Assembly (NCBI GenBank): GCA_937892395.1
Contig: CALAGJ010000156.1
Location: 1-31,198, forward strand
Origin: an uncultured Parafilimonas sp.
Lineage (GTDB): Bacteria; Bacteroidota; Bacteroidia; Chitinophagales; Chitinophagaceae
Direction of reading: 5' to 3'
Length of the DNA stretch: 31,198 nt
The notes under the pieces were generated by a model that did not search any database, was not told the DNA's origin, and saw only the letters and a program-made list of their open reading frames with translations. Made by a program: the position numbers and the translations under genes. Below, in pieces: positions 1 to 8,732 of the stretch (position 1 is the stretch's first letter; each line of letters begins with the position of its first letter).

Positions 1-2325
1 ATCAAACCCTTTGAATGTGGTATTCATTTTATACAACTGTGCATCTATTCGTGCTTTGAGATTTTGTGCGGATGCACCAAAAAGCCATTGTGCTTGTAAG
101 TTTCCGGTGGCTGTTACATCTTTACCCAATGCAGCAATACCACCAAAATTCAAATCAATTTTTAGTCTGTTGGGCATGATGGTTTCTACTTTTATGGTCT
201 TTCTAAATGTGGCACCACCAGCTTTTACTTTGCATTCCCAATTCCCCGTAGGGGCATCAGCATCGACTGCTGTGCGAAATACCTGAAATCCATTTTCAGA
301 TTTGCTTTGAACGATATGTTTGTATAACTGCCCAGTGGGATTTATTAAGTCCAGTTCAATAGGATGATCTTTGGGCAATGGATTATTTTTATCGTTGATA
401 ATACAACTCAAGAATAAACTATCGCCGGGCCTCCATACGCCACGCTCTCCAAATATAAAACCTTTAATGCCCTGCTTCACCGCTTCTCCATCTGTATCAA
501 AATGGCTGAGTGGCAATGATTCATTGTCTGATAGTTTTAAATAACTTCTCTCATTTCCTTTTTTTGCTATAAGCAGAAATGGTTTTCGTTTGATATCAAT
601 CATAGCTATACCATCACTATTGCTATTGCCTTTTCCTACAACCTGCTGCTGATAATCCAGCACTTCAAACTGCACACTTCCTATGGGTGCCGTTGTTAAG
701 ATATCATTAACGGCCACAAAAAGATTTTTGGAACTGCCCAGCTTTGCGGTCAATGCCAAATTGGTAGCCAAGATATTTCTGCTTTCAAATCGTTCTTTAT
801 TATAGTAGGCTTCATTGCAAGGATTATCTCGATTGTCCCAACTATAACCGTAAGGATAATAGTCATCATATCTATCCCAAAATTCATTGTCTTCATCAGG
901 TCCAGAATTGAATGATGCTTCTTCATATTCATAATCATAATAGTCACTTTTTTCCATAGATGCGCAGGTATATATGGCATACTGTGGTCGGAATCCTATG
1001 GTAACTCTATACAATGCCCCGGGCTCCGGTCTGATGTATTTATCAAGGCTAAGCGAAAAACGATTGTGGTGATGCAGGTTTAATGTTTTATCATTATCTA
1101 ATCGAACTGTAGCAGTTACCAATGGCTTGCCTACATGACGCAAACTTTCATCACCATCAAAACCATTGTCTTGTAAAAATCTGGCCACATTATTTTCATA
1201 AATACGAATGATGGTTATATCCACAGCATTGAGATTGATGGCATCGAAAGGCAGGAGTAAGTTGCTATTGCCTCCGGGCAAAATATTACCACTACCTTCT
1301 ATACTTACGGATGGAAGTTTATTTTCGAAGGAAAGATTTGTAGTATAAGATTTTGCCAGTTTATCTCCCCATTGATTTTGAATACCTTCATTTACCGTTA
1401 CTGTATAATTACCATCCAAAGCTTGTGAGCCAAAGAGTTTTACTTCACTGCCCAATATAGTATAGGTGGGGCTTTCATTATCGCTTATGGTAAAGAGACC
1501 TTCCAGCATTTGTCCGGTAGCTATTGGATCGCTAAACAGTACAGATACATATTGCTCATCATCTTGCATGGCCATGGTTTGAAGTAAGGTAAATGCACCT
1601 TGGGCGGGTATATCTATCTCTTTTTTGTTGTTTAACTTACTGTTGATTGGAGCGCCATCCCACAAAAGACTAAGCTTACTACTACCAGCAGAACGAGGTA
1701 TTTGTTGTAAGATGAAATCATGCGTTTTGGCGGATTCATTGTGCTGCCATGCAATGTTCATGCTTTGTGTGCCAACAGTTGCTTTGAGTATTTTTTCAAC
1801 TAATGCACTTGATTCTACATCAGCTGTGGTGATGGTGCCTTTTAAACTCATCTTGTCTTTTCCCTGGCTGCGCAAACCATAGTCTGTAACTTCAAATGAA
1901 GGTGTAACGACCAAAATATTGAAAACAAAATCTTTGAATTTGTCAGGCACAGACATGATTTTTCCTAAGGCAAAATTGATAGTATAAAGCTGTTCCGGTT
2001 GTAGATTGGCATCAGGTTTAAATTCAATTGTACGGGCATCTGTCCAATATGCTTTTCCTTTGACAGCAGGAGAAATATGTAGTATTTTTTCATCAACGGT
2101 TTCATTGGCTGCATGTGTGATGGATACATCATTTGCCAGCCGAATACTGATGGTATTCGTTTTTGATACAACTCCGGTTGTATATGATTCGATGTACTGA
2201 CTAAATGCTGGATCTACAGATACAGGTTTTTGTTTCTGATGGCAGGATGCAAACAGGAATAAAATGAAAATTGCGGGTACGAAAAACCGATTGCTCATTA
2301 TCGGCAAGCGATGATGTGAATCCAT
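1..2325 (-). CDS. Alpha-2-macroglobulin family lipoprotein, 5'-complete but cut by the window edge
   Basis: The reverse strand is open for 775 codons and runs off the left edge, so the C-terminal half, including any thioester or bait region, is not visible. The N-terminus has a hydrophobic signal ending in LFLFASC, a clear lipobox, so the mature protein should be a periplasm-facing lipoprotein. Macroglobulin-like domains follow; the segment GERGVWRPGDSLFL near residue 620 is the diagnostic MG2-type motif of bacterial A2M proteins, followed by PTGNWECKVKAGGATFRKT. These proteins are thought to trap proteases or protect the envelope. An acidic, Tyr-rich, Asp-rich insert lies around residues 460-508 (coordinates 801-947). 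An alternative ATG at 2298 gives a more compact signal peptide. The family call is firm; function in this organism is inference. Confidence 0.9.
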   Translation of the reverse strand, partial: MDSHHRLPIMSNRFFVPAIFILFLFASCHQKQKPVSVDPAFSQYIESYTTGVVSKTNTISIRLANDVSITHAANETVDEKILHISPAVKGKAYWTDARTIEFKPDANLQPEQLYTINFALGKIMSVPDKFKDFVFNILVVTPSFEVTDYGLRSQGKDKMSLKGTITTADVESSALVEKILKATVGTQSMNIAWQHNESAKTHDFILQQIPRSAGSSKLSLLWDGAPINSKLNNKKEIDIPAQGAFTLLQTMAMQDDEQYVSVLFSDPIATGQMLEGLFTISDNESPTYTILGSEVKLFGSQALDGNYTVTVNEGIQNQWGDKLAKSYTTNLSFENKLPSVSIEGSGNILPGGNSNLLLPFDAINLNAVDITIIRIYENNVARFLQDNGFDGDESLRHVGKPLVTATVRLDNDKTLNLHHHNRFSLSLDKYIRPEPGALYRVTIGFRPQYAIYTCASMEKSDYYDYEYEEASFNSGPDEDNEFWDRYDDYYPYGYSWDNRDNPCNEAYYNKERFESRNILATNLALTAKLGSSKNLFVAVNDILTTAPIGSVQFEVLDYQQQVVGKGNSNSDGIAMIDIKRKPFLLIAKKGNERSYLKLSDNESLPLSHFDTDGEAVKQGIKGFIFGERGVWRPGDSLFLSCIINDKNNPLPKDHPIELDLINPTGQLYKHIVQSKSENGFQVFRTAVDADAPTGNWECKVKAGGATFRKTIKVETIMPNRLKIDLNFGGIAALGKDVTATGNLQAQWLFGASAQNLKARIDAQLYKMNTTFKGFD

Positions 2326-2371
2326 ACTTTGAAAAGAAATAATTGTTTGAAGATTTATTTATTGGCGTTGT

Positions 2372-2378
2372 GAAAGTA
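2372..2378 (-). promoter_or_regulatory. Candidate Bacteroidetes-type promoter for the A2M gene
   Basis: On the minus strand TACTTTC resembles the -7 element TAnnTTTG, and a TTG triplet lies 21 bases upstream, matching the usual -33/-7 spacing in Bacteroidota. It sits about 47 bases before the ATG at 2325. The last G of the -7 consensus is replaced, so this is only a candidate. Confidence 0.3.
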
Positions 2379-2444
2379 TGGGAAAGCCTTTGAATACTTC
2401 AAAAAAAAATTTGTTAAAAAAGCAGCTTAATATTTAGCGCAATT

Positions 2445-3812
2445 TTACTGATATCTTGCAGCCCATAAGGAATCTATCACAAATTCAAATCTGTTGAATT
2501 TTACAACCTGTTCAGGGGTCAAACTCTCAGGTAAAAGGGGCGACTCTTCTCTTTTGTCTGTGTCAATTTTATAATATGTTTTTACACCAAAAGTATCTTT
2601 ATACAGTTTGTAAATTGGATCATGGATAAAACGTATGGGCTGTTTTAAATCGTTCGGGCTATTATCCCAGTAAATATAATTCCACTCCCTATTTGTACCT
2701 TCAAGATTAAAGAGGTTATGGTAAAAACTATTGCCATGTATTGTACCATAGGATGGAGGTATAGGAAAGCCAACAATTTCTGATATGGTAGGTACAAAAT
2801 CGGTGTAACTAATTAGTTCATTACAAACGCTGGCTTTGGATATTGAACCCGGCCAGTAAATAGTAAGTGGTGCCTGAATACCAAGCTTATAAGTTTGATT
2901 CTTTCTTCCATTTACATTATTTCCCCTATACACAAATTTTCTACTTCTATCAGTTCCATTATCGCCCAAAAAAATGATGATTGTATTTTCAGCAATACCT
3001 TCATCTTCTAACTTATGAATTACTTTGCCTACTGTATTATCCAAATATGTGATCATAGATGGAAAGAAAGAATTATTCTTAAAGTCTATTGCTGTATCCA
3101 CATCGAATCCTGCATAGTCCGGATGTAATGGGCTAGGCACTAAAGGCTCACGAGGAAGATTATTTGCATACATTACAAAAAATGGTTTTTGACCATTGCT
3201 ATCAACAAATTTTTCAAATTTTTGATAGTATAAATCTTCTGAATATTGGCCTATATAACTCGGGGTATCCACATATCCATTTGCATAAAGCCAAGGGTCC
3301 TTGTACAAATGCCTGTATGTATCATCCACATCATCATTTTCTGCATAAGGTATTGTAACGAGATAATCTTCAAATCCTGCTTTATGTATCATTGTATCTC
3401 CACCATCAAAACTCCACCTTCCTAAGTACATAGTGGCATAGCCTGCATCTTGCAACAAATTTCCCAAGGTTTTTTCACCATAAGGTAGCTTGCCCCAGAA
3501 AGTATAATTATTATGGTTGTATTTTCCGGTTTGCAATGCCAATCTTGAAGGATATCCATCAGGATGACTATAGCAATTTGTAAACTGCATACCATTAGCC
3601 GCCATGAAATCTAAATAGGGTGTTTGAAAAGTTTCATTGCCGGTATATGAAGGCAAATCATACCCAAAATCATCCGCCATAAATAGAATGATATTTGGCC
3701 TTTGGTTTTGTACTTTTTTTTGATGCGCATTATTTTCACTGCTATCTGAAAAGGATAACAAGCAGCAAAAAATAATCAGTGATGCAATTGTAGTGGATAA
3801 AATTTTTGTCAT
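2445..3812 (-). CDS. Sulfatase-fold protein lacking the catalytic residues (probable pseudosulfatase)
   Basis: The 455-residue protein has an N-terminal hydrophobic export signal (residues 1-22) and the alkaline phosphatase/sulfatase fold. Seen motifs are NIILFMADDFGYD (metal Asp47/Asp48), the activation-site region GYPSRLALQTGKYN (residues 86-99), LGDNGTD (Asp284/Asn285), and APLTIYWPG. In active S1 sulfatases the activation site is C-x-P-S-R, where Cys or Ser becomes formylglycine; here that position is Gly86. The usual GKWH motif reads GRWS (Arg132, Ser134), and the usual LPH is LPR (Arg221). Metal ligands are kept while nucleophile and proton-transfer residues are gone, so sulfate-ester hydrolysis is unlikely; binding or a changed activity are alternatives. 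A TTG lies three codons upstream, but ATG at 3812 is preferred. The gene lies 32 bases after the T9SS gene on the same strand and may be co-transcribed with it. Confidence 0.88.
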   Translation of the reverse strand: MTKILSTTIASLIIFCCLLSFSDSSENNAHQKKVQNQRPNIILFMADDFGYDLPSYTGNETFQTPYLDFMAANGMQFTNCYSHPDGYPSRLALQTGKYNHNNYTFWGKLPYGEKTLGNLLQDAGYATMYLGRWSFDGGDTMIHKAGFEDYLVTIPYAENDDVDDTYRHLYKDPWLYANGYVDTPSYIGQYSEDLYYQKFEKFVDSNGQKPFFVMYANNLPREPLVPSPLHPDYAGFDVDTAIDFKNNSFFPSMITYLDNTVGKVIHKLEDEGIAENTIIIFLGDNGTDRSRKFVYRGNNVNGRKNQTYKLGIQAPLTIYWPGSISKASVCNELISYTDFVPTISEIVGFPIPPSYGTIHGNSFYHNLFNLEGTNREWNYIYWDNSPNDLKQPIRFIHDPIYKLYKDTFGVKTYYKIDTDKREESPLLPESLTPEQVVKFNRFEFVIDSLWAARYQ

Positions 3813-3844
3813 AATTATCAAATAGATTTATGCTTATTATAGGT

Positions 3845-6358
3845 TTATAATTTTATCAGTTTATACTGATAAATCTTATTGTTTTCTATGATGGTAAGGA
3901 AATAAAAACCTGGCATCCAATTGTAGCCTAATCTAATTCTTATGTTCTTTTTTTTGTCAGTATAAATAGTATTTCCAAGAGCATCTGTTACACTTAACGA
4001 TTTGGTTGTATTCGTTTCTGTAAGTATTTCAAAATAATCATTGGCAGGGTTTGGCTTTACTGATATAACAGGATTAATAATGATTGCTTTACTTTTTTCT
4101 TTATTTGATGAACCAATATTTGCAACCGGAGATGCAGCTGGACAAATCGGCAATGTATCGGTATTGACTTGTAATACTGCTGTACAATTTTTACTATCCC
4201 TTATGGTAAGTGTATAAACCCCCGGGTTAACGGGTGTAAACACATAAGCAGTTTTGTTTCTTTGTATGCCATTATAAAACACAGTGCTATTTCTTGAAAA
4301 CTGATATGGCTTTGTACCTCCAGTGGCAAGCACACCCAAATACTTTTGATCCGGAGAATAACAAACACCTGCAATATTTAACTCTAATGGCTGGTTAACA
4401 ATAACAGGGGCCGAAATTGCCAATCTATTTATCGCATCTTTGCTGTATATGATATAAGTACCTGCTGATACGTTAAACAATGAATCGCTGGAGAAATTTA
4501 CATTATCTAAACTAAAGGAATAGGGCGCTACTCCAAATTGGGTTCTAGCTTTTAAAATTGTACTCCCACCATTACATGCTATTGCATCAGCCTGCCCTCT
4601 TACATTAAAACAACCTGTGGAAAATACAGTATATGCACTACAATTCGCATTTGTCACACAGCCCCCTACACCTTTTACATAATAAGTAGTTGTGTTTGTT
4701 TGCTGAATTGTCAATGAATCATTTATGCCAATTACAGGCCCAGTACAACTGCCCTTTCGCCATTCCCAATTTGTGGCATCATTTAACATGTTATTAGACA
4801 AGGTAAGCGTGACCTGTTCAGTAGGGCAGATACTGTAATCTGGCCCAATGATGGTAGGCTGAGAAGATGTGATACAATTATCATACTTCAATATGATGCT
4901 ATTAAATCTGCTGTAACCTGCTAATATATTTTCTGTTGAGGTAAGATCTGCATCAAAATTTAAAGAAGTAATTCCTGTTACAAATTGCTGTTTCTTATTG
5001 TCAATTGACAGTGTATTAAAGCAATCATTTTTATTACTTCCGGCATTGCCAGCACTTATCAGATTCAATGATGTATCAAACACTAACATGAATGCATCTT
5101 TCAAACCTTTCGATTGGAGTGTTGTTTGATATTGCGCTGTATTGACATTAAGGGTATTTTGGAAAAACCCTATTTGTACAATTTTGTTATCTCCATCAAA
5201 AACTAAGTCCGTTGCATTGTCAGTAAGTGTACTTCCACCTGTTGATACGTTTTGAAAATTACCATTTTCATCTAAGGCTAATAAAAAAATGTCGGAAGCT
5301 CCTGCCGATACTTTGATAACGGGATTTATCTCATCACTAAAATTGATAGAATCACTAAATGAGCCGGAGATATAAAACTTATCGTTTAAGGTTAGTATGG
5401 ATGAGACGTCATCATTCTTTTTACCTCCAAAAGTTTTTACCCAGTTTATTTCACCTGCTGCTGTTATAAGAGCAACAAGTAAATCTGTCGATCCTTTTGT
5501 ATCTAATAATGACATGCCATTTAATGTTGATACAGACATTGGCCCGTTGAAAGTGCCAGATATAAGAGTATTTCCATTTTTTTGAAGTTGTAATGATTTG
5601 AAAGTTTCATTGCCCGAAGATCCAATTGTTGCAACATATTCCAATTGACCTGAAGCCTGATATTTTGCCATAAACATATCTTTTAAGCCGATGGCTGTAC
5701 GTGGCTGTCCTGACTGTAAAAGGTCGAAATCAGTAATGTTAGAAAAATAGCCTGCTATGTAGATATTGTCAATAGAATCTGCAGCTATTGAATTTATGGC
5801 ATCATTTGCTATGCCTCCTAAGTGTGTGGCTGACACCAGCATGCCTTGATAATTGAGCTTTACAATAAAGCCATCTTCTTTACCATTTGATATGAGATTA
5901 TAAACAATTTCTGTTGGGTTAAAATCGGCAGTATCAGAAAATGCACCAACTAAATATATATAATCATCAGAAACATACATTGCCTTTACAAAATCGTTTA
6001 ATTTACCACCAAAATTTCTAGCCCAAGCCAATGAACCATCTGGATTTGTCTTTGTAAGATAGCAATCAGTATGACCTGCTGAAGTTTTTATTTCTGAGCC
6101 TAAGATATCTGGATTGAAATCAATAGTGCCGGAAAAATTTCCTGCGTTGAAAATGGTGCCATTTGCCGTAGCATAAATGCCTATACCCTCCATGTAAGAG
6201 TCAGCAGAATATTGTTTGCCTTGTACAAAGTCAGGGGTTTGCGCAAATAAAATGTTTATAGAAAATAAAAAACAAAGGCTAACAAATGAATATTTACAAG
6301 CGAATGTAGATAGACAGGAATATAATTCCAACTTGAGCTTTGGTTGAATTGTGCGCAT
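3845..6358 (-). CDS. Type IX-secreted beta-repeat surface protein with SprB-like repeats and C-terminal sorting domain
   Basis: The 837-residue protein begins with a signal peptide (hydrophobic FVSLCFLFSINILFA, cleaved near AQ-TPDF). Residues roughly 45-490 are repeats of about 50 residues built around GG..ND and IAGYFS/ISGSFS-like strands, resembling SBBP/beta-propeller repeats. A PKD/Ig-like segment (about 500-580, GPDYSICPTEQVTL) follows, then two SprB-like repeats (about 590-735, GVAPYSFSLDN and GTKPYQFSRN). The last ~70 residues (VKPNPANDYFEI ... GFYFLTIIENNKIYQYKLIKL) are a type A T9SS sorting domain, so the protein should cross the outer membrane by the Por system and be anchored on the surface or released. 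The role is probably adhesive or binding; no catalytic domain was recognised. It is first in a likely two-gene unit with the sulfatase-like gene. Confidence 0.85.
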   Translation of the reverse strand: MRTIQPKLKLELYSCLSTFACKYSFVSLCFLFSINILFAQTPDFVQGKQYSADSYMEGIGIYATANGTIFNAGNFSGTIDFNPDILGSEIKTSAGHTDCYLTKTNPDGSLAWARNFGGKLNDFVKAMYVSDDYIYLVGAFSDTADFNPTEIVYNLISNGKEDGFIVKLNYQGMLVSATHLGGIANDAINSIAADSIDNIYIAGYFSNITDFDLLQSGQPRTAIGLKDMFMAKYQASGQLEYVATIGSSGNETFKSLQLQKNGNTLISGTFNGPMSVSTLNGMSLLDTKGSTDLLVALITAAGEINWVKTFGGKKNDDVSSILTLNDKFYISGSFSDSINFSDEINPVIKVSAGASDIFLLALDENGNFQNVSTGGSTLTDNATDLVFDGDNKIVQIGFFQNTLNVNTAQYQTTLQSKGLKDAFMLVFDTSLNLISAGNAGSNKNDCFNTLSIDNKKQQFVTGITSLNFDADLTSTENILAGYSRFNSIILKYDNCITSSQPTIIGPDYSICPTEQVTLTLSNNMLNDATNWEWRKGSCTGPVIGINDSLTIQQTNTTTYYVKGVGGCVTNANCSAYTVFSTGCFNVRGQADAIACNGGSTILKARTQFGVAPYSFSLDNVNFSSDSLFNVSAGTYIIYSKDAINRLAISAPVIVNQPLELNIAGVCYSPDQKYLGVLATGGTKPYQFSRNSTVFYNGIQRNKTAYVFTPVNPGVYTLTIRDSKNCTAVLQVNTDTLPICPAASPVANIGSSNKEKSKAIIINPVISVKPNPANDYFEILTETNTTKSLSVTDALGNTIYTDKKKNIRIRLGYNWMPGFYFLTIIENNKIYQYKLIKL

Positions 6359-6383
6359 TGATATCCGTTAATAAGTTACTGCA

Positions 6384-6391
6384 CAAAATTA
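6384..6391 (-). promoter_or_regulatory. Candidate -7 promoter element for the T9SS protein gene
   Basis: The minus strand reads TAATTTTG, an exact match to the Bacteroidetes -7 consensus TAnnTTTG, 25 bases before the ATG at 6358. No convincing -33 TTG at the standard distance was seen, which limits confidence. Confidence 0.4.
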
Positions 6392-6614
6392 AGATTGTTT
6401 TCAGAAATTTCATGCTTAACTTTCTTTCAAATACCAAAGATTACAAAACAATGCAATGAGGCACATTGAGATTTTGATTTCAAAAACCAATTATCACTCA
6501 TAGGCAAAGGATTGATTCGATTCATTCCCCGTAGGGGTTTCAATTTAAATCAAATGTAGGTGCAGTATGCTGGATTGACAATTTAGTTGCATATTGCGCA
6601 GCGAAAAAAAAGAT

Positions 6615-7376
6615 ATGCGAAAAAAAATTGCAGCAGCAAATTGGAAAATGAATTTAACTTATCAACAAGCCCAAGCACTTATGGATGAGTTATTGGCATT
6701 GCCAACTAATTTATCAGCTCATCAGGAAGTGATACTTGCTGTACCGTTTCCATATCTACAAATGGCTGCAGAAAAAATACAGGGAAGGAACCAGATTTTT
6801 ATTGCTGCGCAAAATTGTTATAACAAAAATAGCGGTGCTTATACCGGGGAAGTATCTGTGGATATGCTTGCCAGTATGGGTATAACGCATGTAGTAATTG
6901 GTCATAGTGAACGAAGAGAATATTTTAGTGAGAGCAACCAGTTTCTTGCAGAAAAAATCAATAGTTGTCTTACCTCAAAACTGACTCCCATATTTTGTTG
7001 TGGAGAATCGCTTCATATAAGAGAAGCAGGCACTCAGAATGATTTTGTAAGCAGACAATTGGAAGAATCCTTATTCCATTTGTCCGCAGACGAACTACAA
7101 AAAATTGTCATTGCATATGAGCCAATTTGGGCAATAGGAACCGGCAAAACTGCCACCAGCATGCAAGCACAAGAAATGCATGCACATCTGCGGAAAACGC
7201 TTGCTGAAAAATATGCTGATGCTGTTGCCAGCAATATCAGTATTTTATATGGTGGAAGTGTGAAGGGAAGTAATGCAGCAGAAATTTTTGGCCAGCCAGA
7301 TGTGGACGGAGGCTTAGTAGGTGGTGCCTCACTGCAAGCTGTTGAATTTAATACCATCATCAATAGTCTGCCATAA
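6615..7376 (+). CDS. tpiA: Triosephosphate isomerase
   Basis: This 253-residue cytoplasmic TIM-barrel enzyme interconverts dihydroxyacetone phosphate and glyceraldehyde 3-phosphate in glycolysis and gluconeogenesis. All key motifs are present: AANWKMN with catalytic Lys11, VIGHSERREYF with His97, AYEPIWAIGTGKTAT with catalytic Glu169 and flexible loop 6, YGGSVKGSNA, and DGGLVGGASL for phosphate binding. The frame opens with a TTG at 6594, but the ATG at 6615 gives the normal family N-terminus (MRKKIAAANWK) and is chosen. It is followed after 9 bases by the flippase-like gene on the same strand, so the two probably share a transcript. Other glycolytic genes (pfkA, pyk) lie about 11 kb away and are not linked to it. 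Confidence 0.97.
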   Translation: MRKKIAAANWKMNLTYQQAQALMDELLALPTNLSAHQEVILAVPFPYLQMAAEKIQGRNQIFIAAQNCYNKNSGAYTGEVSVDMLASMGITHVVIGHSERREYFSESNQFLAEKINSCLTSKLTPIFCCGESLHIREAGTQNDFVSRQLEESLFHLSADELQKIVIAYEPIWAIGTGKTATSMQAQEMHAHLRKTLAEKYADAVASNISILYGGSVKGSNAAEIFGQPDVDGGLVGGASLQAVEFNTIINSLP

Positions 7377-7385
7377 GCAGGCCGC

Positions 7386-8696
7386 ATGGATTTTAAAAAA
7401 CTAATTACACAGGGTGCCATTTGGCGGGGCTTCTATTTTTTTTCCCTCCTGCTTGTCAATGTATTTTTAAGCCGCTATTTACAGGCTGGCCCTACGGGCA
7501 ATTTATATTTCATCACCATCCTATTTTCTTTTATCCAGGTCATCCTTACTATGGGTATGGAAGCGGGCATGATGTACTTTGCTTCATCAGGAAAAATATC
7601 CCGAAAATATTTGATGGTGATTACATGTGGTTGGAGTTTTATTGCGGGTTTAATTATGTTTTTTTTAGTTCGGCTTTTCTTTGTGTTGGATCATCGTTTG
7701 TCTGATGCACTTGCCCTGCCTTATGCCATATTTGGTTTCTGTTTTGTAACCGGAATGATACTCATGAATTTTACAACGGCACTTTTTTATACCCGTGAAA
7801 ATTATATGATGCCCAACCTGCTGTTGGCCATAATCAATTTTATATTAGTTATTATTATTCCTTCAAAAAACAGTGGTACAACGCTGTCTGAGATCAACTG
7901 GGTTACCTATACTTATTTTGCAGGTTTTCTACTATCGGGCATTGTGGTGATGAGTGCATTTGCTTATACCGGCAGACACGAATCCTGGGGAGGAAGGGTT
8001 GAGAAAAAAGCCATTCAATCATTTTTTAAATATGCTTTTACAGCCCTGGCGGGCAATGTGCTGTTCTTTTTAGTATATCGGATAGACTATTTATTTGTAA
8101 ACGCAAGCCCTGTGTGTACCGATGCAGATTTGGGAAATTATATACAGGTATCCAAGCTGGGGCAGATGATGCTTGTGCTGCCGCAAATCATTGCCAGTGT
8201 TGTATTTCCACAAACAGCCGGAGGAAAGATGATAGATGCTATTGGTAAACAAATCATGATTCTTACCCGTCTTTTTTCACAAGCATATCTTTTATTTTTT
8301 GCTTTTGTTTTGTTCTTCGGCAATCTATTTTTTACAGCAATTTTTGGAGCAACTTTTAATGCCATGCAATGGCCGATGTTATTGTTAACTCCTGGTATTT
8401 TATCTCTATCAGTATTGGCTATGCTATCTGCTTATTTTTTAGGACATGGACAGGTGCATATCAATATGCAGGGTGCCGCATTGGCTTTAATGATTATGGT
8501 GCTGGGTGATTATTTATTTGTGCCAAAATATGGCATTATAGCAGCAGCCATTGTAAGCAGTGTAAGTTATATGACCAATTTAGCATACGCCATTTTTCGT
8601 TTTAATAAATATTTCAATATGCCATTATCAGAATTTTTCAGCTGGCGTATGTCGGATTATAATTGGCTGAAATCTGTATTCAAAAAGAATCATTAA
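7386..8696 (+). CDS. Polysaccharide/lipid flippase-like membrane protein (MATE/MVF superfamily)
   Basis: The 436-residue protein is almost entirely hydrophobic, with about a dozen predicted membrane segments starting at residue 13, arranged like Wzx/O-antigen flippases of the MOP superfamily. The N-terminus (IWRGFYFFSLLLVNVFLSRYLQAGPTGNLYFI) has the first-helix pattern of polysaccharide flippases, with an Arg in the middle of helix 1 and a G-x-Y/N motif after helix 1. It probably moves lipid-linked sugars across the inner membrane. No glycosyltransferase or polymerase genes lie nearby, so the substrate cannot be inferred. It begins 9 bases after tpiA and ends facing the convergent ABC gene. 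Confidence 0.75.
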   Translation: MDFKKLITQGAIWRGFYFFSLLLVNVFLSRYLQAGPTGNLYFITILFSFIQVILTMGMEAGMMYFASSGKISRKYLMVITCGWSFIAGLIMFFLVRLFFVLDHRLSDALALPYAIFGFCFVTGMILMNFTTALFYTRENYMMPNLLLAIINFILVIIIPSKNSGTTLSEINWVTYTYFAGFLLSGIVVMSAFAYTGRHESWGGRVEKKAIQSFFKYAFTALAGNVLFFLVYRIDYLFVNASPVCTDADLGNYIQVSKLGQMMLVLPQIIASVVFPQTAGGKMIDAIGKQIMILTRLFSQAYLLFFAFVLFFGNLFFTAIFGATFNAMQWPMLLLTPGILSLSVLAMLSAYFLGHGQVHINMQGAALALMIMVLGDYLFVPKYGIIAAAIVSSVSYMTNLAYAIFRFNKYFNMPLSEFFSWRMSDYNWLKSVFKKNH

Positions 8697-8732
8697 AACT
8701 ACTACTTAGCGCACATCATGTAATGGAACTAC

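Noticed and set aside
6521..6541. CCCCGTAGGGG palindrome upstream of tpiA, also seen at about 244-254 inside the A2M gene
   Set aside because: Only an 11-base match; the second copy encodes ordinary protein, so it is likely chance.
7034..7420. Minus-strand 128-codon frame over tpiA
   Set aside because: Antisense shadow of tpiA, which has all family motifs.
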